Shown here piece after piece: positions 8,505 through 17,718 of a stretch of DNA of 64,000 bases (position 1 is the stretch's first letter; the number at the start of each line of letters is the position of its first letter). Made by a program: the position numbers and the translations under genes. The stretch covers positions 184,045-248,044 of the forward strand of contig BTUI01000003.1 of NCBI GenBank assembly GCA_045863195.1, written 5' to 3'. Source of the stretch: W-Chloroflexi-9 sp045863195 (GTDB lineage: Bacteria; Chloroflexota; Dehalococcoidia; UBA2979). The notes under the pieces are model-generated. The model was not told the DNA's origin, did not search any database, and saw nothing but the letters and a program-made list of their open reading frames with translations.

Positions 8505-9485
8505 CTAGGTCCCGAGCGCGCGGCGGATCGAGGCGACCTCGTCGTCACGCCAGCGACGCGAGAGCGGCGAGTGCGGCACGGTGTTGACCGAGCCGTGGAA
8601 GGCGCCCGGGTAGACATGCAGCTCGGCGGGCACGCCGGCCTCCAGCAGCGCCCGCGCGTACGCGATGTCCTCGTCCAGGAAGAGGTCGAGCGAGCCGACG
8701 CAGATGTACGCGGGCGGCAGCCCCGTGAGGTCGGTCGCACGCGCGGGCGCGGCGTACGCTTCGACGCCTGGCTCGCCGGCGCGCCCACCGAGGTATGCGC
8801 TCCACCCGACGATGTTGGAGGCGCGACACCAGACGCGCGTGTCCAGGACCGCGTGGCTGCTGGCGGTGATGTTGCGGTCGTCCAGCATCGGGTACACGAG
8901 GTGTTGGTAGCCGACCGTGATCTGGCCGCGGTCGCGCGCGAGCAGCGCGAGGCCGGCCGCGAGTCCCGCCCCTGCCGAGGCGCCGCCGATCGCGATCCTC
9001 GACCGCTCCACGCCGAGGTCAGCGGCCGCGCTGGCGAACCAGTGCAGCGCGGAGTAGCAATCCTCCAGCGGCGCGGGGTACGGATGCTCCGGCGCGAGGC
9101 GGTAGTCGACCGAGGCGACGACCGCGCCGGCCTCCTCCGCGATGCGCGCGCAGTAGGCGTCGGTCGACTCGACCGTGCCGCCGATCATCCCGCCGCCGTG
9201 GATCCAGAGGAACCCCGGCGCCCCGGCGGCGAGGCCGAGCCGCCGGTAGAGGCGCACGCGCACCGGCGGCTCGCCCCCATGCCCGGGCACCTCGCGGTCC
9301 TCGATCACTACCGATGCGGGGAGCGGAGCGGCGGCTGCCTGCTGACGGGCGAGGCCCGCCGCACGGATGGCGGCGACCGTGCCCGGGACATCCGACTCGT
9401 CGAGCGCGCGCGCCGGCACCGCCTCGAACGCCGCGCGGTGCTCGGCGTCCATGCGAGCGGCCATGTCCATGCCGGTGGTGTTCAT
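8505..9485 (-). CDS. Alpha/beta hydrolase (hormone-sensitive lipase family)
   Basis: Esterase of 326 residues in the HSL/GDSAG-type group. The hallmark HGGG (about 96-99) forms the oxyanion hole, the nucleophile elbow is GASAG with Ser170, the acid is in SLDLFLDED and the catalytic His is in GAFHGS near the C-terminus. The DYRLAPEHPYPAPLED block is typical of the family. The ATG at 9485 has GGAGG upstream; a longer frame to 10013 lies antisense to the next gene and is not real. It likely hydrolyses short-chain esters in the cytoplasm. The gene is divergent from the M23-like gene at 9590. Confidence 0.9.
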   Translation of the reverse strand: MNTTGMDMAARMDAEHRAAFEAVPARALDESDVPGTVAAIRAAGLARQQAAAAPLPASVVIEDREVPGHGGEPPVRVRLYRRLGLAAGAPGFLWIHGGGMIGGTVESTDAYCARIAEEAGAVVASVDYRLAPEHPYPAPLEDCYSALHWFASAAADLGVERSRIAIGGASAGAGLAAGLALLARDRGQITVGYQHLVYPMLDDRNITASSHAVLDTRVWCRASNIVGWSAYLGGRAGEPGVEAYAAPARATDLTGLPPAYICVGSLDLFLDEDIAYARALLEAGVPAELHVYPGAFHGSVNTVPHSPLSRRWRDDEVASIRRALGT

Positions 9486-9589
9486 GCGCGTCCTCCTGCC
9501 TGCGGGCGCGATGGTAGGGCGAGCGACGAACGCGCGGCCACCTGCGGCCGTTCTACGGGAAACGGCCGCCCGCGACCGGAGGAATGCGC

Positions 9590-10690
9590 ATGCCCGCCCT
9601 CGCCCACCGCTTGCCCGTCGCGGCGCTTGCCCTCGCGATGCTGCTCCTCGCCGCGTGGCGGCCCGCACCCGCGGCGGCACAGACCGCCGGGCTGCTCTTC
9701 CCCGCCCCGACGGGCCAGACCTGGGAGGTCCTCGCCGGGTACAACACGCCGACGCATGAGGGCGTGGACCCGTACGCCCTCGACCTGTGGCGCGTGGACA
9801 GTGCGACGGGCGACACGCCGCTCCTCGCCCCGATGAGCGGCACGGTGGGCTACATCTCCGACACGTGCGTCTCCGTGCGCACCTCCGAGGTGAACCTGTT
9901 GATGTGCCACGTCCACGCGCTGCCCGGCCTGGAGCGCGGACAGCCGGTGCTGGCCGGACAGCGGCTCGGCACCGTGGCCCGGGACGGCGAGGCGGAGAAC
10001 TTCGGCACGGCACACATCCACCTGCAACTGAACGCGCGCACGGATGGACGCGCCGGCGAGTCGCTCCCGTTCGACGGGGCGTACCGCCTCGAAGGGGTCG
10101 CCCTGCCCGCTACCCCGGCGTTCAACGCCTACGCGGGCACGCGCTTCCGCTCCACGAACGACCCGGCGAACGCGGTCCTGCGCGTGAACGGCGGGACGGA
10201 CCGCCTCGTCGATCCCGGGGCGGTCGTGTCGCTCACGGCGACCGGCAACAACGTCGACCAGTACCACTGGATGCAGACGGCCGGGCCGCTCGTCGCCCTC
10301 ACGAACGAGGGGATGACGGCGACCTTCCAGGCGCCGTCCGAACCCGGCGCGGTGGTGGTGCTGCAGGTGTACGGCGCGGGCCCGCTCGGCGTGACCTCAG
10401 ACGAGGTGCGCGTGACCGTCCGCGCGTCCGCGGAGGAGACGCGGGGGCGCATCCTCGCCGGCAGCGTGGCGCCGGCCGGGATCTCGCTAGTCGTCTTCGG
10501 CGGCGGCAGCACGGATGAACTGCACGCCTCGGCCGGGTGCCCGTCCGGGAACGTCACCTACTGGGCGACCGTGGACGGCGGGTTCGTCGGCTACATCCCG
10601 GGCGCGCCGGCCGCCGTCAACGCGCGCTGGCTGCAGGCGTTCCCGACCGAGATCCCGGCGCACCAGCCGCTCCTGGTGCGCTGCGGCTGA
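9590..10690 (+). CDS. Secreted M23-like metallopeptidase domain protein
   Basis: Exported protein of 366 residues with an N-terminal signal peptide (hydrophobic stretch at about 8-24, AxA-type end PAAAQ). A lysostaphin-like M23 domain follows. It retains HEGVD (His56, Asp60) and HIH (His142, His144), the three zinc ligands plus a catalytic His, so it may be active on peptidoglycan. The C-terminal 200 residues look like a beta-rich Ig-like domain (TDRLVDPGAVVSLTATG) and an unassigned tail. I chose the second ATG (9590) because GGAGG sits 7 nt upstream; the ATG at 9584 is too close to it. Confidence 0.7.
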   Translation: MPALAHRLPVAALALAMLLLAAWRPAPAAAQTAGLLFPAPTGQTWEVLAGYNTPTHEGVDPYALDLWRVDSATGDTPLLAPMSGTVGYISDTCVSVRTSEVNLLMCHVHALPGLERGQPVLAGQRLGTVARDGEAENFGTAHIHLQLNARTDGRAGESLPFDGAYRLEGVALPATPAFNAYAGTRFRSTNDPANAVLRVNGGTDRLVDPGAVVSLTATGNNVDQYHWMQTAGPLVALTNEGMTATFQAPSEPGAVVVLQVYGAGPLGVTSDEVRVTVRASAEETRGRILAGSVAPAGISLVVFGGGSTDELHASAGCPSGNVTYWATVDGGFVGYIPGAPAAVNARWLQAFPTEIPAHQPLLVRCG

Positions 10691-10708
10691 GGACGCGCGG
10701 CGACGCGC

Positions 10709-11650
10709 CTACTGGCCCGGCTCACCGCAGAGGAAGCGCCGAGGCGTCTCACGCATCATCGTGTCGATCGCCTCGTCCGTGACGCCCGCGCCGCGGAGCG
10801 CGGGGATCGCGGTGGTGCTCACGAAGAGGTAGCGCGTGGGCGTGTCCCGCACGGGCTGCTGGCCGAGCACGACGGGGGCGGGCGCGTAGTCATGCCCGAG
10901 CATCAGGCGGTGCGCCCAGCCGCGTTCGACCAGCGCGCGCACCGTGTCGTTGCGCTCCGGCCACTGCACGCGACCGGGCCGGCCCGGGTAGCGGTCCATC
11001 GACAGGTAGACGCCCGCGCGCAGGAGCTCCTCCAGGTACGCGATGTCGGTCGTGTCCGCGGAATGGCCGATGCAGACGCGGTGGGGTGGGACGCCCTCCT
11101 CGCCCAGGAGGATCTCGATCTGGCGGCGTCCCACCTGTTCCGGCGCGGCGTGGTGGGTGCTGATCGGCGTGCCGGTGCGGACGCTCGCGCGCGCGGCCGC
11201 ACGCAGGATGCGCTCGGCCTCGGGCGTCACGCCCTCCACGTCGTTCGCGACCTTGATCGCGCCCGCACGGATGCCGGTGTCCTCGATCCCCACCACGATC
11301 TCGCGCGTGAAGATCTCCGCGATGTCGTCCGGGTCGCGTTCCCAGAAGTAGCGCGGGATGTCCCGCCAGATCCCGGTCGCGACCACGACGTGCACGCCAG
11401 CCTCGCGTGCCACGTCCGCCATGTACCGCACGTCTCGGCCGAGGTCCGGCGTGGTGAGGTCGATGATCGTGTCGATGCCGCCGGCCTTCGCCTCACGGAG
11501 TTCCTCCACCGCGCGGCGGCGGGTGGCCTCCATGTCGAAGCGCCACGGGTAGTGGAACCGCTCCACCCCGGTGAGCACGTGCTCGTGACTCAGGATCGCG
11601 CCCAGCGCGTCCGCCTCCACCGGCCCCAGTACGGTTTGCACCACCGCCAT
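10709..11650 (-). CDS. Phosphotriesterase-family metal hydrolase
   Basis: Amidohydrolase-fold protein of 313 residues. Binuclear metal ligands are recognisable: His22 and His24 in SHEH, a probable carboxylated Lys133 in GAIKVAND, His166/167 in STHH, His196 in GHS and Asp in LGHDY. These match phosphotriesterase-like lactonases, so lactone or ester hydrolysis is as likely as phosphotriester cleavage. The C-terminal TMMRETPRRFLCGE is the usual family ending. It is convergent with the M23-like gene. Confidence 0.88.
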   Translation of the reverse strand: MAVVQTVLGPVEADALGAILSHEHVLTGVERFHYPWRFDMEATRRRAVEELREAKAGGIDTIIDLTTPDLGRDVRYMADVAREAGVHVVVATGIWRDIPRYFWERDPDDIAEIFTREIVVGIEDTGIRAGAIKVANDVEGVTPEAERILRAAARASVRTGTPISTHHAAPEQVGRRQIEILLGEEGVPPHRVCIGHSADTTDIAYLEELLRAGVYLSMDRYPGRPGRVQWPERNDTVRALVERGWAHRLMLGHDYAPAPVVLGQQPVRDTPTRYLFVSTTAIPALRGAGVTDEAIDTMMRETPRRFLCGEPGQ

Positions 11651-11785
11651 CGCACACCTCCATCCGCCCGCGCACTGTAGCCGTGCGAGGCCGATTCGTG
11701 ATGAAGCGCGTCACAATCGCCCGTGCCGGGGGGCGGTCGTAGAGTGGACGCACACCCCGCTGACCCATGACATCGAGGCCGCTGC

Positions 11786-13069
11786 GTGCGCAGCAGACTG
11801 ACTCGACCGTTCTACGGCTGGTACATCGTCGCCGCGGCGATCGTCATTCAGGCGATCCCGACCGCGCTCCTCGGGCAGGCACTTGGCTCTTATGTCGTGC
11901 TACTGGAGCGCGACTTCGGCTGGAGCCGCACCACCCTCTCGGGCGCGTTCGCTGCGATCCGGCTGGAGGAAGGGCTCCTGGGCCCGATCCAGGGCTGGAT
12001 GCTGGACCGCTTCGGCCCGCGCGCGGTCATGCGCGTGGGGGTGATCGTGTTCGCCGCTGGCTTCTTCATCTTCGCGCAGGTGAACTCCGTCTTCGCCTTC
12101 TACGCGGCGGCGCTGGTCCTCGCGGTGGGTGCGTCGCTCGCCGGGTTCCTCTCCGTGACGACGGCGATCGTGAACTGGTTCGAGCGGAAGCGGTCGCTGG
12201 CGATGGGGATCGCGCTCCTCGGCACGGCCGTGGGCGGCCTCCTGGTCCCGCTTGTCGTCCTGGGCATGGAGGCCTGGGGCTGGCGCGCGATGGCGAACAT
12301 CTCCGGCGTGATCGTGCTGACGGTCGGCTTCGCCGTGGTGCAGGTGGTCCGCCACCGGCCGGAGCAGTACGGCCTGCTGCCGGATGGCCGCCAGCCGGCC
12401 CCCGTCGCCGAGCCGGACGGCCCCTCCACCGAGCGGGTGATTGGCCGCTCGATCCCCTACGAGGAGGACGAGCCATCGATCACCGCGCGCGCGGCGATGC
12501 GGATGAAGGCGTTCTGGTACATCTCGCTCGCCCACACCGCCTCGGTGCTGGTGGTGTCCGTGGTGATGGCGCACTTCGTGCTGTACGTCACCACCTCGCT
12601 TGACTACACGCTGGCCGAGGCCGCGATGTTCGGCGTGGTGCAGCAGGTGACGAACTTCGCGGGCCGTCCACTGGGTGGCTGGCTCGCCGACCGCACCAGT
12701 TCTCGGGCGGTCACGATCGCCGCGATGATGGGGCACATGGTCGCGCTACTGCTGCTCGCGTTCGCGACCTCCACGTGGATGATCGTCGCGTTCGCCCTCC
12801 TCAACGGCCTCGCGTGGGGCGCGCGCGTCCCGGTCGTGGTCTCGATGCGCGCCGAGTACTTCGGCTCGCGCTCCTTCGGCGCGATCATGGGCATCTCGTC
12901 GATGGTGGTGACGCTGGGCGGCGTGGTCGCACCGATCGCCGCTGGCCTGGCGTACGACGCCACCGGCTCCTACACCGGCGCGTTCGCCATCCTCGCCGTC
13001 GTGAGCGGCCTCGGCTCGATCTTCCTGCTGCTGCTCCCGCCGACGACGCGACGCCCCGCAGCGGCCTGA
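11786..13069 (+). CDS. MFS transporter (monocarboxylate/oxalate-type)
   Basis: Major facilitator protein of 427 residues with 12 predicted membrane helices. The N-terminal FYGWYIVAAAIVIQ and the RxxLGxA-like loop between helices 2 and 3 (LDRFGPRAVMRVG) resemble the OxlT/monocarboxylate subgroup. It is closely similar in style to the MFS gene at 40110. The start is GTG at 11786 with GAGG 7 nt upstream. TAGAGT near 11740 may be the -10 element. Substrate is unknown; a small organic acid is the family-based guess. Confidence 0.85.
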   Translation: MRSRLTRPFYGWYIVAAAIVIQAIPTALLGQALGSYVVLLERDFGWSRTTLSGAFAAIRLEEGLLGPIQGWMLDRFGPRAVMRVGVIVFAAGFFIFAQVNSVFAFYAAALVLAVGASLAGFLSVTTAIVNWFERKRSLAMGIALLGTAVGGLLVPLVVLGMEAWGWRAMANISGVIVLTVGFAVVQVVRHRPEQYGLLPDGRQPAPVAEPDGPSTERVIGRSIPYEEDEPSITARAAMRMKAFWYISLAHTASVLVVSVVMAHFVLYVTTSLDYTLAEAAMFGVVQQVTNFAGRPLGGWLADRTSSRAVTIAAMMGHMVALLLLAFATSTWMIVAFALLNGLAWGARVPVVVSMRAEYFGSRSFGAIMGISSMVVTLGGVVAPIAAGLAYDATGSYTGAFAILAVVSGLGSIFLLLLPPTTRRPAAA

Positions 13070-13079
13070 CGCCCGAGGG

Positions 13080-14630
13080 CTACGCCTCCACGCGCACGCG
13101 GATGGTGTGGTGCCCGGTCGCGCCGTCCGGATCGGGGCGGCTCTCCACCTCGGTCTGGACGTTGCCCTCGCCGTCCGTCGCGCGGACGGCGATCTCGTAC
13201 TCACCGGGAGCGGCATCCCACTCCAGCACCCACTGACGCCAGGTGCTCTGTGCCAGCACCTCGCCCAGGGTCGCCTCGCGCCACTCGGCCGCGACGTACT
13301 CGCCATCCACCTTCGGGCGGATCGCCACCTCCACGCGGCTCACGCTGCGGATACCGCCCCACGCCACCCCGGCGATCGGGCGGCGACCGGGGACGATCGC
13401 GCGGCCGGTCCGAGGCACGTCGATGCGCGACTGCGTCTTGATCGGCGCTTCCTTCGCCCACCCTCGCGGGATCCAGTACGCGTCGAACGCCTCGAGCGTC
13501 GTCAGTTCGATCTCCTGCAGCCACTTCGTCGCGGAGACATAGCCGTACAGCCCCGGCACCACGAGGCGCGCCGGGAACCCATGGTCGGCCGGCAGCGGCT
13601 CGCCGTTCATCCCGATCGCGACCATCGCCGGGCGCCCATCGGCCAGCACCGCCGTCGGGAAGCCGACCGTGAAGCCGTCCACCGACCGCCCGACGATCTG
13701 CGTCGCCTCCCGGCGCACCCCGGCGCGGCCGAGGATCGCGGTCAGCGGCACGCCGAGCCACACGGCGTTGCCGGCGAGGTTGCCGCCGACCTCGTTGGAG
13801 ACGCAGACCAGCGTCACCGCCTCGTTCAGCGTCGCCATTTCGGCGAGTTCGTCGAAGGTGATCTCGAACGGCGCATCGACGAGGCCGGTCACACGCAGGC
13901 GCCACGTCGATACATCCACGCGCGGCACCACGAGCGCCGTGTCGATGCGATAGAAGCGGTCGTTCGGCGTAACGAGCGGTGTGATGCCCTCCACCGGAAG
14001 CCCGGGCACCTCGACCGGCGTGCTCGCCGTGACCTCCGGCAGCACGAGCGCCGTGCGCTGCGCCTCGACGTCCACCGGTGAGCCGGCCCGACGACCGACT
14101 ACGGCAGCGGTGACGGCGCCGGCACTGGCCGCGCCGGCGAACGCGAGGAAGCGACGCCTGTCCGCCACACCGCGGCCCGGCATCGCGGCGACCGTCGACG
14201 GCTCGGCAGCCTCGAGGAGCCAGCGGAGCGTGCGCCAACCGGCCCAGGCGCCAACGCCAGCGATGAGCGCGGCGACGATGCCGAGCGTGCGCGTGTCGCT
14301 CGCGCCCGCGAGCGTCCCGACCACCGCGAACGTGACGAATGCCGCGACGCCGACCCGCGGACGCCGCGCGACCGCCGGGCCGAGCATCGCCCCCACCCCG
14401 AGCGACACCGCGACGATGGTGACGAGCAGGGCGGGCTTGTCGTAGGTGCCGAAGACCTCGATCGCGAGTTTCACGAGCGGGGCCGGAAGCGTATCGACGA
14501 TCAGGTCGCCGACGGAGACGACGAGCGAGACACGCCCGAGGAGGCCAGCGGCGAGTTCCGCGACGCCGAGCGCGACGGCGGCTGCCACGAGCCCTGCGAG
14601 GGCGTCCAGGCTACGGATGCGCTCGACCAT
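13080..14630 (-). CDS. Membrane-tethered molybdopterin-dependent oxidoreductase (sulfite oxidase family)
   Basis: Protein of 516 residues with an unusual layout. About four N-terminal membrane helices (residues 10-135) are followed by a Tat-like segment (RRRFLAFAG, about 158-166, plus a hydrophobic run), then a sulfite-oxidase molybdopterin domain (about 215-380) with the Mo-ligating Cys276 in LVCVSNEVGGN. A C-terminal Mo-co dimerisation domain follows. The enzyme therefore probably faces the outside while anchored in the membrane. GAGGAGG lies 5 nt before the ATG at 14630; an adjacent GTG at 14633 is too close. No heme partner is adjacent. It is convergent with the MFS gene. Confidence 0.88.
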   Translation of the reverse strand: MVERIRSLDALAGLVAAAVALGVAELAAGLLGRVSLVVSVGDLIVDTLPAPLVKLAIEVFGTYDKPALLVTIVAVSLGVGAMLGPAVARRPRVGVAAFVTFAVVGTLAGASDTRTLGIVAALIAGVGAWAGWRTLRWLLEAAEPSTVAAMPGRGVADRRRFLAFAGAASAGAVTAAVVGRRAGSPVDVEAQRTALVLPEVTASTPVEVPGLPVEGITPLVTPNDRFYRIDTALVVPRVDVSTWRLRVTGLVDAPFEITFDELAEMATLNEAVTLVCVSNEVGGNLAGNAVWLGVPLTAILGRAGVRREATQIVGRSVDGFTVGFPTAVLADGRPAMVAIGMNGEPLPADHGFPARLVVPGLYGYVSATKWLQEIELTTLEAFDAYWIPRGWAKEAPIKTQSRIDVPRTGRAIVPGRRPIAGVAWGGIRSVSRVEVAIRPKVDGEYVAAEWREATLGEVLAQSTWRQWVLEWDAAPGEYEIAVRATDGEGNVQTEVESRPDPDGATGHHTIRVRVEA

Positions 14631-14720
14631 CACGACCTCCTCGCGGCCGTCGCCGGTGTCAGCCAGCGTACGACCGCGCGGCGCGCGAGGTGTGAACGAA
14701 CTGTCGACGGCCCGCCGGCG

Positions 14721-15083
14721 CTAGTCCGGCTGGCGGGTCGAGTGCAGCGCCGCGAGCCGCCAGCCGCCCTCGACCGGGACAACGGTCGCCGTGAAGCGGA
14801 TGTTGAGGACACCCGGCCCGTCTGCGCGCTTCACGCCGAGCGCCGCATCCCCGGTGAGGATCGTGACGCCTGCGTACGGGTGCTCATCGAGTTGCTTGAT
14901 GTCCCACCCGGTGTAGCGGCGTCCGTTCGTGAAGGCGTCCAGCAATTGCTGCTGGCTCTCGCGCAGCGCGCTGCTGTGCGTGTAGACGAAGTCGGACGTG
15001 GTGACGGCCGCCAGCGCGGCGGTGTCCGCAGCCAGCGTGGCGGCGGCGTATGCGCGCATCGTCTCGGTCGGCGTGCTGGCCAT
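14721..15083 (-). CDS. Nuclear transport factor 2-like (SnoaL/DUF4440) protein
   Basis: Protein of 120 residues with the NTF2-like cone fold pattern: an N-terminal helix (TETMRAYAAATLAADTAALAAV), the beta motif SDFVYTHSSA, then the long sheet ending in VVPVEGGWRLAALHSTRQ. These domains often bind small ligands or act as polyketide cyclase/isomerase relatives; a specific role cannot be assigned. AGGACTC-type sequence precedes the ATG. It lies between the molybdopterin gene and the histidine kinase gene, all on the minus strand, with no obvious operon link. Confidence 0.8.
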   Translation of the reverse strand: MASTPTETMRAYAAATLAADTAALAAVTTSDFVYTHSSALRESQQQLLDAFTNGRRYTGWDIKQLDEHPYAGVTILTGDAALGVKRADGPGVLNIRFTATVVPVEGGWRLAALHSTRQPD

Positions 15084-15157
15084 GAGAGTCCTCCCCCTGC
15101 CGGGCCATCCGCCCGACGCCGCGCCAGTCTATGACGCCGCGGAAGGCCTCGCGCGCC

Positions 15158-16426
15158 TCATCCGCCCGCCGGCTCGCGGGAGGGCGGCCGGTGCGAGACG
15201 GGGAGGCCCACCTCCACCACCAGCCCGCGCCCGCTGGAGGGCGTCCGCGCCCGCACCCAGCCGCCGTAGTGCGCCGCCACGTTGCGGACGATCGAGAGCC
15301 CCATGCCCGCGCCTCGGTCACGGCGTCGGGCCGCGTCGCCGCGGGAGAAGGGCTCGAAGACCGCCTCCTGCCGCTCGGCGGGGAGGCCGGGGCCATCGTC
15401 CTCCACGGCGAGTTCGCCGTATCCGCCCAGTTCGCGCGTGCGGACCAGCACGGTGGTGCCGCGCGGGGTATGCGCGATCACGTTCTCCAGCAGCGCGCGC
15501 GTCACCCGTCCGATCGCGGCCGGCGTGGCGAACACGGCGACGGCCTCCAGGTGGTCGACCAACCGGACGTCGTGCTCGTCGAGGAGCGGACGGAGCCGGG
15601 CGACCTCCCGCCCCACCACGGCGGCGAGGTCAGATGTCACCATCTCCTCGCCGGCCGGCGGGCTCAGCCGTGCGAGGTCGAGCAGCGTGTCGACGAGGTC
15701 GGACGCCTCGTGTGCCACGGTGTCGATCTCCTCGAGGAGTTCGCCGACCTCGGGCGGCGGGGACTGCCGGAGCGCCACGCCGGAGGCGGCGCGGATGACG
15801 GCGATCGGCGAGCGCAGTTCGTGCGCGGCCCCCGCGACGAACGCCTCCTGGCGCAGGTACGCCTCCCGCACCGGCCGCAACGCACGGCCCGCGACGAACC
15901 AGGCGAGCGCGGTGCCGAGCACCGCCCACGCGCCGACGCCACCTGCCAGCGTCCACGCCACCACCCGCACCTCCGTGTCGCGACGCGCGAGGCTCCGTCC
16001 GGCGACGATCGTGCCGAATATCTCGCCTTCAACGATGTGCGGATGGATGTGCAGGCGGAACCGCTCGTCGTCGATCCGTCGGGTGAACCGGCGCTGCTCG
16101 CCGCTGGTGGTCGCCGCCAGCAGCGTCATCCGTGGCACCATCTCGGCGGCGTCCAGGCCGCGCGGGTTCGCCACCAGTGTGCCTGTCGCATCGAAGGCGA
16201 AGACGAACACCGGCCCGAACGCGACCGGTGCCTCCACCTCATCGAGCCCGCGGTTGATCGCGAGCAACTCGCTGGAGGACTCCACCACCTCGACGATGTC
16301 GGCATCGATTTCCCGGTCCATGATCGTGACCACGGTGACGAAGATCACGGCCGCGACGAGCGCGAACAGCAACACGCCCGCGCTCGCGTAGATCAGCGTC
16401 AGTTGCCGGCGCGCCCGGTTGAACAC
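15158..16426 (-). CDS. Sensor histidine kinase
   Basis: Membrane sensor kinase of 422 residues. Helix 1 (about 11-35) and helix 2 (about 156-180) flank an extracellular sensor domain of some 120 residues. A short HAMP-like linker, HisKA (H-box AAHELRSPIAVIRA, His202) and HATPase_c (N-box LLENVIAHTP, G boxes DDGPGLP and GAGMGLSIV) follow. It starts 3 nt after the response-regulator gene stop, so the two are co-transcribed and form a pair. The stimulus is unknown. The His-x-His-x-His cluster in RLHIHPHI (about 125-131) of the sensor could bind metal. Confidence 0.92.
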   Translation of the reverse strand: MFNRARRQLTLIYASAGVLLFALVAAVIFVTVVTIMDREIDADIVEVVESSSELLAINRGLDEVEAPVAFGPVFVFAFDATGTLVANPRGLDAAEMVPRMTLLAATTSGEQRRFTRRIDDERFRLHIHPHIVEGEIFGTIVAGRSLARRDTEVRVVAWTLAGGVGAWAVLGTALAWFVAGRALRPVREAYLRQEAFVAGAAHELRSPIAVIRAASGVALRQSPPPEVGELLEEIDTVAHEASDLVDTLLDLARLSPPAGEEMVTSDLAAVVGREVARLRPLLDEHDVRLVDHLEAVAVFATPAAIGRVTRALLENVIAHTPRGTTVLVRTRELGGYGELAVEDDGPGLPAERQEAVFEPFSRGDAARRRDRGAGMGLSIVRNVAAHYGGWVRARTPSSGRGLVVEVGLPVSHRPPSREPAGG

Positions 16427-16429
16427 CGG

Positions 16430-17104
16430 CTATTCCGTCGGAGCGTCGAGGCGGTAGCCGGCGCCTCGCACCGTGGCGATGGTGAGCGCGTCGCCGAGTT
16501 TCGAGCGCAGGTAGTGGATGTATTGCTCCACCGCGTTCGGCGCGACGTCGATGTCATACCCCCACACCCGGGAGAGGATCGCCGCGCGCGTGAGCAGCCG
16601 GCCCGGGTTCTGGAGCAGGAACTCCAGCAGCCGGTACTCCGTGGGCGTCAGGTCAGCCGGCACGCCTTCGATCCGCACTTCGTGGCTCGTGCGGTCCATC
16701 GTCACCCGCCCCGCCGCCAGCAGGTCGGGCTCCGCCTGACGCGACCGACGGTGCAGGGCGCGCAGCCGGGCGAGCAGCTCGTCGAACGCGAACGGCTTCG
16801 TGAGGTAGTCGTCCGCGCCCGCCTCCAGGCCGGAGACGCGGTCGGAGATCGCATCGCGCGCGGTGAGCAACAGGACGGGGGTCGTCACGCCGGTGGAGCG
16901 GAGCGAGGTCAGCACCTCGTGCCCGTCCAGCTCGGGGAGCATGACGTCCAGCACGATCACATCGGCCGTGCCGGCGCTCGCGAGGCGCAGCCCCTCCGCG
17001 CCGTCGAACGCCGTCTCCACCGCGCAGCCCTCCGCGGCGAGTCCCCGGCTCAGGACCCGGACGAGGCTCTGGTCGTCATCGACGAGGAGTACGCGCATCC
17101 CCAT
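16430..17104 (-). CDS. OmpR/PhoB-family response regulator
   Basis: Two-domain regulator of 224 residues. The receiver domain has the acidic pocket DDD (9-11), phospho-acceptor Asp53 in VLDVMLP, and LLLTARD and TKPFAFDELLAR downstream. The C-terminal winged-helix DNA-binding domain shows LTPTEYRLLEFLLQNPGRLLTR and the final YIHYLRSKLGD. I chose the ATG at 17104 because MGMRVLLVDDD begins the receiver; the frame extends 14 codons upstream. The cognate kinase follows after 3 nt. Targets are unknown. Confidence 0.93.
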   Translation of the reverse strand: MGMRVLLVDDDQSLVRVLSRGLAAEGCAVETAFDGAEGLRLASAGTADVIVLDVMLPELDGHEVLTSLRSTGVTTPVLLLTARDAISDRVSGLEAGADDYLTKPFAFDELLARLRALHRRSRQAEPDLLAAGRVTMDRTSHEVRIEGVPADLTPTEYRLLEFLLQNPGRLLTRAAILSRVWGYDIDVAPNAVEQYIHYLRSKLGDALTIATVRGAGYRLDAPTE

Positions 17105-17231
17105 GGCTGCAAGGGTAGCGCGGTCGCGCGCGGTGCTCCTCAGCAAGTTCGAATCCTGTGCTCAGGATGCGCTCAGGCTGCCCGAGCGACCGTGGACGCA
17201 TCGACAGGCTGCTGTGGGAGAGGGGTCTCTG

Positions 17232-17528
17232 ATGGCACAGCACACGATGGGTTCGATGGGGAAGCAGTCCAGCGGAGGCGCATTCGCCAACCTCTGGAGC
17301 ACGATCCAGGGGATGCGCGGCGGTGACATTGGCCTGACCGCCCGCGCACGGCGACGCCTGCAGCAGCGGCTGGGCGCGGATGCTGCCGGCATCCACGCGG
17401 ACGCGATCAGCGGGAGCATCGCCCTGCGTGGCACGGTCGCCTCGAAGGAGATCGCGCAGGCCGCACGCGAGGCGGTGGAGGGCACCCGCGGTGCCGTCGC
17501 CGTCCTCAACTTCCTCGAAGTCCGGTAG
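17232..17528 (+). CDS. BON-like domain protein
   Basis: Small protein of 98 residues. Residues about 35-98 look like a BON domain: a helix (TARARRRLQQRLG), then strands around ADAISGSIALRGTVASKE, a second helix (AQAAREAVEGT) and a final strand AVAVLNFLEVR. BON domains bind phospholipid or mediate contacts in osmotic-shock proteins. There is no signal peptide, so it is probably cytoplasmic. It is divergent from the response-regulator gene (127 nt) and is closed by a strong hairpin at 17593-17623. Confidence 0.65.
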   Translation: MAQHTMGSMGKQSSGGAFANLWSTIQGMRGGDIGLTARARRRLQQRLGADAAGIHADAISGSIALRGTVASKEIAQAAREAVEGTRGAVAVLNFLEVR

Positions 17529-17592
17529 CCGGAACCGGCCCCGCGGCTTCTGCCGGGCAGCGGGGCGCCGCACAACGGTTTCGGTCCGACTG

Positions 17593-17623
17593 CAACGCCG
17601 CCCTCTCCCCGGGGGCGGCGTTG
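17593..17623 (+). terminator. Intrinsic terminator after BON-like gene
   Basis: Perfect 10-bp stem (CAACGCCGCC at 17593-17602 with GGCGGCGTTG at 17614-17623) around an 11-nt loop, followed by TTCGTC. The T-tract is weak, as is common in high-GC genomes. Confidence 0.7.
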
Positions 17624-17718
17624 TTCGTCCCCGCCGAACGCTCGGCACGTCCCTCCCGTTCTCTCGGTGGGCGGCCGATGCTCCATACCCGGAGCTGCCC
17701 TGTGATGGAGGGCGACAC

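Noticed and set aside
11698..11716. CRP/FNR-like site GTGATGAAGCGCGTCAC
   Set aside because: The half-sites are spaced 9 nt apart instead of 6, and there is no supporting context.
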